From: a virus
DNA: 43,560 bases
Strand: one strand, 5' to 3'
IMG/VR virus record: IMGVR_UViG_3300013307_000025
Location: 1 to 43,560 of that record
Numbering within the stretch: the stretch's first letter is position 1; each line of letters starts with the position of its first letter. The notes under the pieces were generated by a model. It was not told the DNA's origin and did no database searches. It saw nothing but the letters and a program-made list of their open reading frames with translations. Shown one piece after another: positions 32,210 to 38,428 of the stretch. Both the position numbers and the translations under genes were made by a program.

Positions 32210-32498
32210 TATCTTATCCTCTGATTGCTCACTTAATTAAGTGCCTGCCCTGATTGCTGACAGACACTTTGTTAAGTGTCGCATTTTGCGGGGTTACTCG
32301 GCTGTTACGCCCTCCACCGCGCCTTGATTTCCCTAACGGGTACGTGCTGCTCACGCCTCGACTTTATGCCTTTGTCTCGATTCGGCCCGGTGATTTAAGT
32401 GTCCGGCACACTGCCTTGCGGCTTCAGCAATCGGTGGATTCGTATCAACGTCCGTTAGGACTCAACTTCACCGCGCCTTGCTGTCTAACTTGGTTCGC
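32210..32498 (-). other. Non-coding early leader with a structured RNA element
   Basis: This 290-nt leader separates promoter P3 from the first downstream gene. On the minus strand CCTAACGG (32452-32459) pairs with CCGTTAGG (32332-32339). Next to this, ACGT (32448-32451) pairs with ACGT (32342-32345) across a 2-nt bulge. Inside lie GCC-GCAA-GGC, a GNRA hairpin, and AGTGT-GCCGG-ACACT. The whole is flanked by a 12-bp direct repeat (CAAGGCGCGGTG) at 32469-32480 and 32315-32326. Nearer the gene are GACACTT-AACA-AAGTGTC (32262-32279) and CACTTAATTAAGTG. No ORF with a credible start is seen on this strand. Confidence 0.6.
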
Positions 32499-32528
32499 AT
32501 TATAAAGCGTTGCGATTCGCGTTGTCAA
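32499..32528 (-). promoter_or_regulatory. Sigma70-type early promoter P3 (perfect boxes)
   Basis: On the minus strand TTGACA (32523-32528) and TATAAT (32499-32504) are separated by 18 bp, both boxes exact consensus. Transcription would start near 32492 and run into the structured leader and the 69-residue gene. This is the best host-type promoter in the window. Confidence 0.88.
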
Positions 32529-32680
32529 TCATTTTGTTTCGTGTGGTTGAAACTTAACGAAAGTTCCCACTTAGCTAACCACATACTAACCGAACTCCTG
32601 TCTAATCTCGCCTTGTGTTCTCGGTAGTCCCCGGCGTTGTTGCTTTACTGCTTATCAATCGTGTTGACTTGATGTGGTGC
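32529..32680 (-). other. Gap between early promoters P2 and P3
   Basis: This 150-bp stretch on the minus strand holds no ORF that I accept. A 19-codon frame at 32584-32525 with an AGGAG 10 nt upstream is the only candidate. A third partial copy of the leader repeat (CAAGGCG) is at 32609-32615. Confidence 0.5.
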
Positions 32681-32710
32681 ATACTACGTTACTGCTTAAC
32701 TACTTGTCAA
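32681..32710 (-). promoter_or_regulatory. Sigma70-type early promoter P2
   Basis: On the minus strand TTGACA (32705-32710) and TAGTAT (32681-32686) are separated by 18 bp, with an A/T-rich stretch upstream of the -35 box (GTTTGAAATAAAGA). Start expected near 32674. Confidence 0.75.
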
Positions 32711-32879
32711 TCTTTATTTCAAACTTTCTTCACCTTGTCACCGATAGTTCTTAGCGGTTGTTGTCAGCGGCTTTACTCGCTAACCCGCGTCACCCATTAA
32801 GCGACTTGGCTACTTACTCCGCGATGTTCCGCGTTTCAGTGAGGCTATTACGCCATAATGATTTGAGGATTGCAAGCGA
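32711..32879. other. Gap after the first early gene
   Basis: About 170 bp with an A/T-rich tract near 32711-32735 (probably the UP region of P2) and no supported ORF on either strand. A TTGCAA box at 32871-32876 is too poorly matched to call a promoter. Confidence 0.45.
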
Positions 32880-33068
32880 TTATTTAACTTTCTTCACAGT
32901 GTACTCAATGTAGCTGGAATACCTATCACCGGTAGCATTCACTATCAGGCTGGCAGTCCCGGTTAACTGGTACATGTTCCGTGATACCTTCACAGCGTCA
33001 TAAGTGGTAGCAGGCTTAACCATATGATGATTCATCGTGCTAGGCGTGGTTACTCTGTACTTAGTCAT
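32880..33068 (-). CDS. First early gene, hypothetical 62-residue basic protein
   Basis: The protein begins MTKYRVTTPSTMNHHMVKPA; it is basic and probably beta-rich (YDAVKVSRNMYQLTGTASLI). The ATG at 33068 follows GAGG 9 nt upstream; an in-frame ATG at 33083 lies before that site and is not preferred. It is the gene nearest the genome end and therefore likely the first to enter the cell. T7 encodes an anti-restriction protein at this point, but no similarity is visible. Confidence 0.7.
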   Translation of the reverse strand: MTKYRVTTPSTMNHHMVKPATTYDAVKVSRNMYQLTGTASLIVNATGDRYSSYIEYTVKKVK

Positions 33069-33105
33069 TGCATCTATCCTCATTAGCTATTGAACCAGAG
33101 CAGGC

Positions 33106-33114
33106 ACTATAACA
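33106..33114 (-). promoter_or_regulatory. Possible extended -10 promoter before the first early gene
   Basis: The minus strand reads TGTTATAGT, an extended -10 element (TGn plus TATAGT), 38 bp upstream of the start at 33068. There is no good -35 box. A direct repeat of TCGCTACGCTC (33118-33128 and 33135-33145) lies just upstream. Confidence 0.5.
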
Positions 33115-33223
33115 GATTCGCTACGCTCAATCACTCGCTACGCTCGTTCGTCTGTACAGTGTCAGCAATCGTTAGATAGTGGTTGTGGGCCTGCGGCGGT
33201 CGCACGATGATACCTGAAGAATC

Positions 33224-33253
33224 AGTATCTGTACACAAGGTTTTACCTATCAA
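33224..33253 (-). promoter_or_regulatory. Sigma70-type early promoter P1
   Basis: On the minus strand TTGATA (33248-33253) and GATACT (33224-33229) are separated by 18 bp, downstream of an A/T-rich stretch that also holds the plus-strand phage promoter. The -10 box matches consensus at 4 of 6 positions. Confidence 0.55.
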
Positions 33254-33277
33254 TAAACGATTTACGTTAAAGAATAA

Positions 33278-33300
33278 TTATGAGACACGTTATAGAGTGA
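33278..33300 (+). promoter_or_regulatory. Phage RNA polymerase promoter facing away from all genes
   Basis: The plus strand reads TTATGAGACACGTTATAGAG, an exact match to the core of the minus-strand copies. Predicted start is G at 33295, running toward the presumed genome end and then antisense to the endolysin gene. No plus-strand gene is supported downstream. It may serve replication or end processing rather than mRNA synthesis. Confidence 0.75.
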
Positions 33301-33862
33301 AACGGCATAACAACAGAGCGCAGCGAGGTAAGGACGGCAGGACGTACCGACTAAGCGATTACACGAAGTGTACCAATGACAGTACGGCATAGCATAGACA
33401 ACACTGGAGGCATACCACGACAGCGCACGCTATCCAGAGCATAGCCACAGCATAGCCCATAGACAGACCACAGACAGACCACGACACGCGCAGGAGCAAT
33501 AAGGCAAGCGCCAGCGCCCGAGCGTCACCACGATAACCACAGGATAGCGCAAGGATAGCCCCAGCACGGCACCTATGCCCCATAGGACAGCCAGTGGATA
33601 GCCACGCGATAGCCCATGAATGAACCGGGCGCACGCACGAGGCTATACATAGCGAGCGCACGCGCGTAGCACAAGGCAAACCCCGTGTCAACCTTTGGTC
33701 AGGCGCTGGCTGCGCAGGGCCGATGGGGGAAAGCGACGTTGTGAGTCAGGGGCCGGGCCTCGCATGAGTATAATAAAATTAGGGTGCTCGTTTACACCAG
33801 CCTCCCGTAGCCATCCCAGCGGAGTATCATGCTTGCCGAGGGATAGCCACGAGGATAGCCAA
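33301..33862. repeat. Non-coding end region with short repeats; likely physical terminus
   Basis: This stretch lies between the last late gene and the first early gene. It contains many copies of ATAGCC (33441, 33452, 33555, 33598, 33609, 33843, 33855). An 11-bp tandem pair AGACAGACCAC lies at 33461-33471 and 33472-33482. T7-like phages have clustered short repeats next to their direct terminal repeats. The true ends and repeat length cannot be read from a circularised contig. Confidence 0.55.
33766..33798 (-). terminator. Possible terminator after the lysis genes
   Basis: On the minus strand GGTGT-AAACGA-GCACC (33783-33798) forms a 5-bp stem followed by CTAATTTTATTATAC. It lies about 65 bp after the endolysin stop. 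The stem is short, so confidence is low. Confidence 0.4.
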
Positions 33863-34516
33863 TTACTTGTCAGGGATAATCCAGTTGCCTCCCTGCGCAT
33901 ACGCTCTGTCGTACCGAGCCAGTGCAGCCTTAGCTTGCTCTGCTGTACCCAGCTTGCCAGCCATTGTGTCCATCTGCCACATCCGGCGCTTCCAGATACC
34001 AGAGCACACCTTGTTCCCCGGCACAGAGCAGTCATAGCGATAGTGGCCTTTGATAAAGCTCCAACCCGGCTTACCCCTTTTCGAGTCATCTGTGATATAC
34101 TTCCAGCTCTGGATAGCTGCGGCTGCACCAACCGGGTCGCCTGCTTCCAGTAACTTGAACGTGGTAGAGTTCTTTGCGCCATAAACTCCAACGTGATACG
34201 CGAAGTCTACAGCAGCCAGCACAGCATAGTCAGGTGTACGCTCCGGTAGGGCTGAGAGCGCCTGTGCGTGCTTCTCAATAGACTTCCGCAGTCGTGCTTG
34301 GCATTGGGCCGGTGTCTCTACTTGACCCGGCTTAACGCCGTCTGTGTCGCCTGAACAGATGGTCCAGACAGAGGCAGAGTCAAGATAGCTGTGTGCCATC
34401 CCATCCTTGCCAATGCCGGTCCCTTCGTGATAAACTACAGTACCCGCAGTCACAGCAAACATAGCTCCCATGACACGGGCAACGACTTTATTCCTCGCTA
34501 CTCGGTTGATTGACAT
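33863..34516 (-). CDS. SAR endolysin, GH24 lysozyme (phage lambdoid R21-like)
   Basis: This 217-residue peptidoglycan hydrolase has a weakly hydrophobic N-terminal segment (VVARVMGAMFAVTAGTVVY), a signal-arrest-release type anchor. The catalytic Glu is in YHEGTG, the Asp and Thr in LDSASVWTICSGDT (D-x5-T as in GH24 lysozymes). The Glu-Asp spacing is longer than in R21. The ATG at 34516 follows GGAGAGGCT; the start lies 29 bp inside the holin gene. The longer frame from 34594 is a shadow of holin. It is the last late gene before the genome end. Confidence 0.9.
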   Translation of the reverse strand: MSINRVARNKVVARVMGAMFAVTAGTVVYHEGTGIGKDGMAHSYLDSASVWTICSGDTDGVKPGQVETPAQCQARLRKSIEKHAQALSALPERTPDYAVLAAVDFAYHVGVYGAKNSTTFKLLEAGDPVGAAAAIQSWKYITDDSKRGKPGWSFIKGHYRYDCSVPGNKVCSGIWKRRMWQMDTMAGKLGTAEQAKAALARYDRAYAQGGNWIIPDK

Positions 34517-34727
34517 AGCCTCTCTCCAATGCTTTCTTGTACAGTCGGCTGTTCTTCCACTTGAAGTACACAGTGCAGACGAACATACCGACACCGGTTA
34601 GAATACCAATCCAGCTGGCCAGTTGAGCGGTCACATCCGGGGATGGTAGGTGTTGCAGCAACCAGCCGCCAAAGGTGAGACCACCACTGGTGCCATACGT
34701 TACTGCCTCTAAGTTCTTGTGAATCAT
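34488..34727 (-). CDS. Holin (pinholin candidate)
   Basis: This 79-residue protein has two hydrophobic stretches: a weak Gly-rich one (SGGLTFGGWLLQHL) and a strong one (LASWIGILTGVGMFVCTVYF), then a basic C-terminus (KWKNSRLYKKALERG). A two-span holin next to a SAR endolysin suggests pinholin-type lysis, as in phage 21 and phiKMV. The ribosome site AGAGG ends only 2 nt before ATG, which may keep synthesis low. Confidence 0.82.
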   Translation of the reverse strand: MIHKNLEAVTYGTSGGLTFGGWLLQHLPSPDVTAQLASWIGILTGVGMFVCTVYFKWKNSRLYKKALERGYVNQPSSEE

Positions 34728-34732
34728 TGCCT

Positions 34733-35134
34733 CTACGCGTCGTCACGCGCCTCCTTACGTTTACGCAGCCGTACCCATACCTCAACCACAAGAAGCGGTA
34801 CAAGGCCGGATAGGAATGCGAGAATCATTGCTGTGTTGTCGCTGTTGCGAACTTCTATTCTGTCGGCGGTGATACTTCCCGTACTGATGTTCTGAGCCTT
34901 CGCAGCCTTAGAGCGGCTGGAATCTACAGTACCCACGGTGCTATCTTTCACGGTCGTCTCGCTGGACGAATCCGATTTGCCGGATAAGCCGATGCCCTGC
35001 TTGGTGTTCTCTGCGCCTACTTGCGCTGTCAGGTCTGGCTTGTTGCCGATTAAACCTGTCGCAGCGGTCAGAGCTGACGTAGCAGAGCACCCGGTTAAGC
35101 AGAGCACCAGCGTCAAGGCCAGTGCTCGTTTCAT
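34733..35134 (-). CDS. Unimolecular spanin candidate (lipoprotein plus C-terminal TM)
   Basis: This 133-residue protein starts with a lipoprotein signal (MKRALALTLVLCLTGCSA, lipobox LTGC). A polar, Ser/Thr-rich periplasmic stretch follows. It ends with a membrane span (MILAFLSGLVPLLVVEVWV) and a basic tail (RLRKRKEARDD). An outer-membrane lipoprotein tied to the inner membrane by one C-terminal span is the layout of the T1 gp11-type u-spanin, which fuses the two membranes at lysis. No separate Rz/Rz1 pair was found. The ATG at 35134 follows AAGGAGACACA. Confidence 0.75.
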   Translation of the reverse strand: MKRALALTLVLCLTGCSATSALTAATGLIGNKPDLTAQVGAENTKQGIGLSGKSDSSSETTVKDSTVGTVDSSRSKAAKAQNISTGSITADRIEVRNSDNTAMILAFLSGLVPLLVVEVWVRLRKRKEARDDA

Positions 35135-35143
35135 TGTGTCTCC

Positions 35144-35326
35144 TTATGCGCCAGCAGCGGATACGACTGCATCCAGTGCGGTCTTAGCCTTTGCCAGTTG
35201 AGCATCCACTGCGGATGCGTAGCCCGGTTGACCGAACTCCTGAACCTGCTCGACCAGCTTGGTGGTGTTCACCAGCGCGTCACGCAGGGCTTGTTTCTGT
35301 GCTTTGGTTGCATTAGCATATGCCAT
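35144..35326 (-). CDS. 60-residue helical protein sharing a module with its neighbour
   Basis: The start MAYANATKAQKQALRDALVN aligns with the first residues of the upstream 305-residue protein, including A-T...Q-K/R...A...R-D; both then have an L-x-E and AL-Ala pattern up to about residue 60. The two may have arisen by duplication. The ATG at 35326 follows AAGGAGAAGTAAAC. Function unknown; late position suggests a virion or lysis role. Confidence 0.72.
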   Translation of the reverse strand: MAYANATKAQKQALRDALVNTTKLVEQVQEFGQPGYASAVDAQLAKAKTALDAVVSAAGA

Positions 35327-35343
35327 GTTTACTTCTCCTTAGA

Positions 35344-36261
35344 TTACGCAGTAGGCGCGTAGGTTGCAGTGATTGCGCCATTCGCAATCGCCAGTGTAAC
35401 GGTGCCGCCATCAACGGTGAGCACCTGCTTGTCCGTCACCAGTGCTACGGTGCCGGGTAGAACTTGGTCGGTCAGTACACCACCAGACACTTTGGCCGTA
35501 GCCTGTGCGGTTTTGCCTGCGCCGTCAGTAACCTTGTGTGCGATGCCATCGCCAAACGCTGTGTAGTTCGCTGGGAGCTTCACAGAGGCCACAAGGTTGT
35601 TGGTGACTGTAACCGTACCCGGTTGGATGTTCTGGCCAATGCTGTTCTGTACAGGCACTGTGACGCCGGACTGAAGAGCAGCCGTCGCATCCAGATACAC
35701 GTTTCGGACTTGGTTAGTAGACACGTACACCCGGCAGCGGCCAGTGGTAGTGGAGCCGCCACGCGCAGTGGTGATATCCAGCGGGTTGCCATCAGAGTTG
35801 ATAGCCTGATTCAGACCGGTGAAATACGCGGAGATGAGGCTACCACGAGCGACACGGGCTTTAACGCCAGCACCCAGCAGGGTTACACTGTTACGGTCCT
35901 GAATGCTGATATCCATGCCGTCCTGCGCGATTGCGTCAGTAGCGGTTGTCAGCTTAACGCCAGACAGCGTATTGCCAGTGACAGCCACCGTTGCCGGGGC
36001 CGTCGCGGTGCCAGTGTCGCTGGTTGCGACGGTGACAGCAGCACCAGCTTTAACCGGCGCAGTGCCGTCCGGCAGGGCCGGGGCATAACCCGCCTCTGCC
36101 AGCGCAGACTGCATCTTGGTAGCCAGAGCATCAATCTCGGTGCCGAGGCCAGAATCCACCGGGCCGTGGCCCAGCGTCAGACGTTCGGCCAGATTACCCA
36201 GCCGATAAGAACTATCACGGACAGCCATACGCTGAGTGACTGTTGCGGTTTTAAAGGTCAT
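35344..36261 (-). CDS. 305-residue late protein, helical module plus beta-rich domains
   Basis: Residues 1-60 are a helical module similar to the next gene. Residues 70-305 are rich in Ala, Thr, Val and Gly with repeated beta-strand patterns (TATAPATVAVTGNTLSGVKL, PGTVTVTNNLVASVKLP, PGTVALVTDKQVLTVDGG). The strand patterns resemble Ig-like or virion decoration domains. The start overlaps the terminase stop (ATGA). No family is recognised. A decoration protein or head fibre is one reading, but this rests on composition only. Confidence 0.72.
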   Translation of the reverse strand: MTFKTATVTQRMAVRDSSYRLGNLAERLTLGHGPVDSGLGTEIDALATKMQSALAEAGYAPALPDGTAPVKAGAAVTVATSDTGTATAPATVAVTGNTLSGVKLTTATDAIAQDGMDISIQDRNSVTLLGAGVKARVARGSLISAYFTGLNQAINSDGNPLDITTARGGSTTTGRCRVYVSTNQVRNVYLDATAALQSGVTVPVQNSIGQNIQPGTVTVTNNLVASVKLPANYTAFGDGIAHKVTDGAGKTAQATAKVSGGVLTDQVLPGTVALVTDKQVLTVDGGTVTLAIANGAITATYAPTA

Positions 36262-38111
36262 CGCATCTTCCTTCCATTATGTTTACGAACACGGCCAAAT
36301 CGTTCACGCTTGGCCTTCTGTGCAGCTAACGGATGCCCCGGACCATATCCCATAGGGTTGGCCAGAAACTCCTTCACCTCGCCCTCACGGGCCTTCTCAG
36401 CTGCCTTGCTCTCATCCTCAACGAGGTGCGAGTTAAGTTCAGCCACCAGCATTGCTACTGCATCCACCCGGTCATCCTTGGCCAGACAGCCTCGGTCGTA
36501 GGTGATGTTCAGCATCTGCTGGAATGCGGAGTAGAGCCAACGCTTCTCACGGCTGTACGCCATGCACGACTCAGTATCATCACGCAGAGCACGCTCATGC
36601 ACCACGAGGCGGTGGCGGCGGCTGACAGGTGAGATAGTGTCGATGATACGGCGCTCCTTCTGTGTGGTGCTGTACTGGCCGCGTACACCGATGCCCGGAA
36701 TGCCACGTTCGGCTAACCGGTTCATGAACAGCATCTCCACGGTGCCATGACCCATGTTGCTCTCAATCAGGATATCGGAGACGTCCATTTCGATAGCGAG
36801 GTCAATTACCTTGTCGATGTTCTCGGTTGATACGCCACCCTGATAACCACCAACACTGAAGAGGTGGATATAGGAGCTGACCGCGCCGCCGACAGCATAG
36901 GAGATTTCATCACCACCACAACCAGCCGGGTCAACAACCATCAGCTTATGCTTGTAGTGCAGCATCTCAGAGCCGGAGCCAGCCGGGTAGTAAAGTTTCT
37001 CACCACGGATAGGCTCGTACTCTTCCACCAGATTGCGGCGTTCAGCAGCCCACATAAAGCGGTCTGGAGCAGCATCGTGGTCGCCTGAGTAGATGAGTAG
37101 GTCACTCAGCTTAATCTTGGTGCGCATTGCATCAAGCAGCGTCGTATCCAGCATGTACTGCAACTGGAAGCCCTCGGGACCGAAGTCCAGCTCTTTCTCT
37201 ATCAGGTCGTCTTCAGAATAGCGTCCAGTATCGGTTGACTGGCCCAAAGTCCCATCGACTCCGAAACCACTCCGGCGATAACCATTATGAACCAGCTCGC
37301 GGATATAAGGCGCAAGTGTCTCTCCATACTTCTCTTCCATTTCAAGTGACGGGATACGGCCCGGCCATACGCGCACTTCGAAACCACGGGCAGGCAGCGT
37401 CTTGTAGATACTGTCCTTGGTCTGTGGGGTGCCGAGGTATAGGGTGTCACCGTGCGTACAGATAGCCGCGAAGTCTTTGGAGACTGTGAGCAGCTTCTCA
37501 CGTTCGGTTTGGGTCATACCGTTCTTTGTTGTTTCGATATCATCCGGGATAAGCAAATCAGCACGCTTACCCTGCAATGACGCGGTTACGCCGACACAGG
37601 CCACGCTCGGTGACTTGTCCAGCTTCTTCAGGTCGCAATGCACATCATACGCGGTGTATGAGGTACGGTCGCCGCGTGACGGGTCGGCCTTGAGCCAACA
37701 CAGCAACGGCCATGTTTCAATCAGACGGATAACCAGAGTCGCAACCTCGGACGCCTGCTGCTCACCACCGGAGACAATCAGGACACGGGTTGCTTGGTTC
37801 TGGATTAGACGCCATACGGAATACAGCGCGGCCAGTGTAGACTTAGCCTCACCACGCTGTGCGGCCACCATCTTCTTACGCGGCCCGTACTGCATAAAAT
37901 CTGCAATATCGGCCTGCATATCCGTCAGCTCAAACCCGAGGAAGCGCATACCAACATAGGCGAAATCCCGGAACTCTTTGAACGTCACGGCCAGCATCAT
38001 AGCGAGTTCGATACGCTTCTGCTGGTCAATGCCACGCGGGTTAAAGTTGAGGGCATTCGTCTGTTCAGCAATTAGCTTCAGACGGGTTAAAACAAACGGA
38101 TTAAGTTGCAT
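36258..38111 (-). CDS. Terminase large subunit (T7 gp19-like)
   Basis: This 617-residue protein packages DNA. The ATPase has Walker A AAQRGEAKSTLAALY near residue 84 and a hydrophobic-Asp-Asp Walker B-like LLIPDDIETT near 188. The nuclease half has HKLMVVDPAGCGGDE near 385 and ILIESNMGHGT near 440, Asp/Glu clusters as in RNase H-type terminase nucleases. T7 gp19 is 586 residues. Start overlaps the small subunit stop (TAATG). T7-type terminases cut concatemers to make direct terminal repeats. Confidence 0.95.
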   Translation of the reverse strand: MQLNPFVLTRLKLIAEQTNALNFNPRGIDQQKRIELAMMLAVTFKEFRDFAYVGMRFLGFELTDMQADIADFMQYGPRKKMVAAQRGEAKSTLAALYSVWRLIQNQATRVLIVSGGEQQASEVATLVIRLIETWPLLCWLKADPSRGDRTSYTAYDVHCDLKKLDKSPSVACVGVTASLQGKRADLLIPDDIETTKNGMTQTEREKLLTVSKDFAAICTHGDTLYLGTPQTKDSIYKTLPARGFEVRVWPGRIPSLEMEEKYGETLAPYIRELVHNGYRRSGFGVDGTLGQSTDTGRYSEDDLIEKELDFGPEGFQLQYMLDTTLLDAMRTKIKLSDLLIYSGDHDAAPDRFMWAAERRNLVEEYEPIRGEKLYYPAGSGSEMLHYKHKLMVVDPAGCGGDEISYAVGGAVSSYIHLFSVGGYQGGVSTENIDKVIDLAIEMDVSDILIESNMGHGTVEMLFMNRLAERGIPGIGVRGQYSTTQKERRIIDTISPVSRRHRLVVHERALRDDTESCMAYSREKRWLYSAFQQMLNITYDRGCLAKDDRVDAVAMLVAELNSHLVEDESKAAEKAREGEVKEFLANPMGYGPGHPLAAQKAKRERFGRVRKHNGRKMR

Positions 38112-38419
38112 TAGATAATTCCCATATCAGATAGGTCGTCGCCAGTGCCTCCTGCGGTCTGCATGATAGCCTTGGCTCGTTCCTCACGTTTCTTAGCGAG
38201 TTCGTCTTCAAACTCATCACGGAGGCTGTTCATAGATTCGTCATCTGCATCTGCGGTAATATCATTGTCCTTGAGGAACTTTGCAATCACAGACTTGTCG
38301 GCTGCTGGCAGCGGGATGTTCTCCGCGCCAGCCTCCTTCAGTTCATTGATTAGCGCCTCAGTAAACATTGCGTGCAGTGCAGAGAGCCGGGACTTGGACC
38401 CGGCACGCTGCTTACTCAT
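38111..38419 (-). CDS. Terminase small subunit (T7 gp18-like)
   Basis: This 102-residue protein is highly charged with basic N-terminal and acidic middle sections (MSKQRAGSKSRLSALHAMF at the start; DNDITADADDESMNSL in the middle). It is close to T7 gp18 (89) in size and sits directly before the large subunit. The ATG at 38419 follows AGGAGGGAGT. Assignment is mainly by position. Confidence 0.85.
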   Translation of the reverse strand: MSKQRAGSKSRLSALHAMFTEALINELKEAGAENIPLPAADKSVIAKFLKDNDITADADDESMNSLRDEFEDELAKKREERAKAIMQTAGGTGDDLSDMGII

Positions 38420-38428
38420 ACTCCCTCC

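Noticed and set aside
32254-32505. An 83-codon plus-strand frame in the early leader
   Set aside because: It starts at TTG with no ribosome site, has no neighbours on that strand, and lies over the structured leader and host promoter.
32525-32584. A 19-codon minus-strand frame after promoter P2 with AGGAG 10 nt upstream
   Set aside because: Possible leader peptide, but spacing is long, composition is not distinctive, and it ends inside the -35 box of P3.
33111-33117. ATCTGTT on the minus strand, the T7 polymerase class II pause/termination signal linked to the concatemer junction
   Set aside because: A 7-mer is expected several times by chance in this length, and I cannot show that this polymerase reads the same signal.
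33183-33392. A 69-codon plus-strand frame near the reversed phage promoter
   Set aside because: It runs through the promoter itself, so it could not be translated whole from that transcript, and its start lacks a ribosome site.
33359-33691. A 110-codon minus-strand frame in the end region
   Set aside because: It is a translation of the ATAGCC short repeats (Cys/Leu/Ala-rich), with no ribosome site and no similarity to anything I know.
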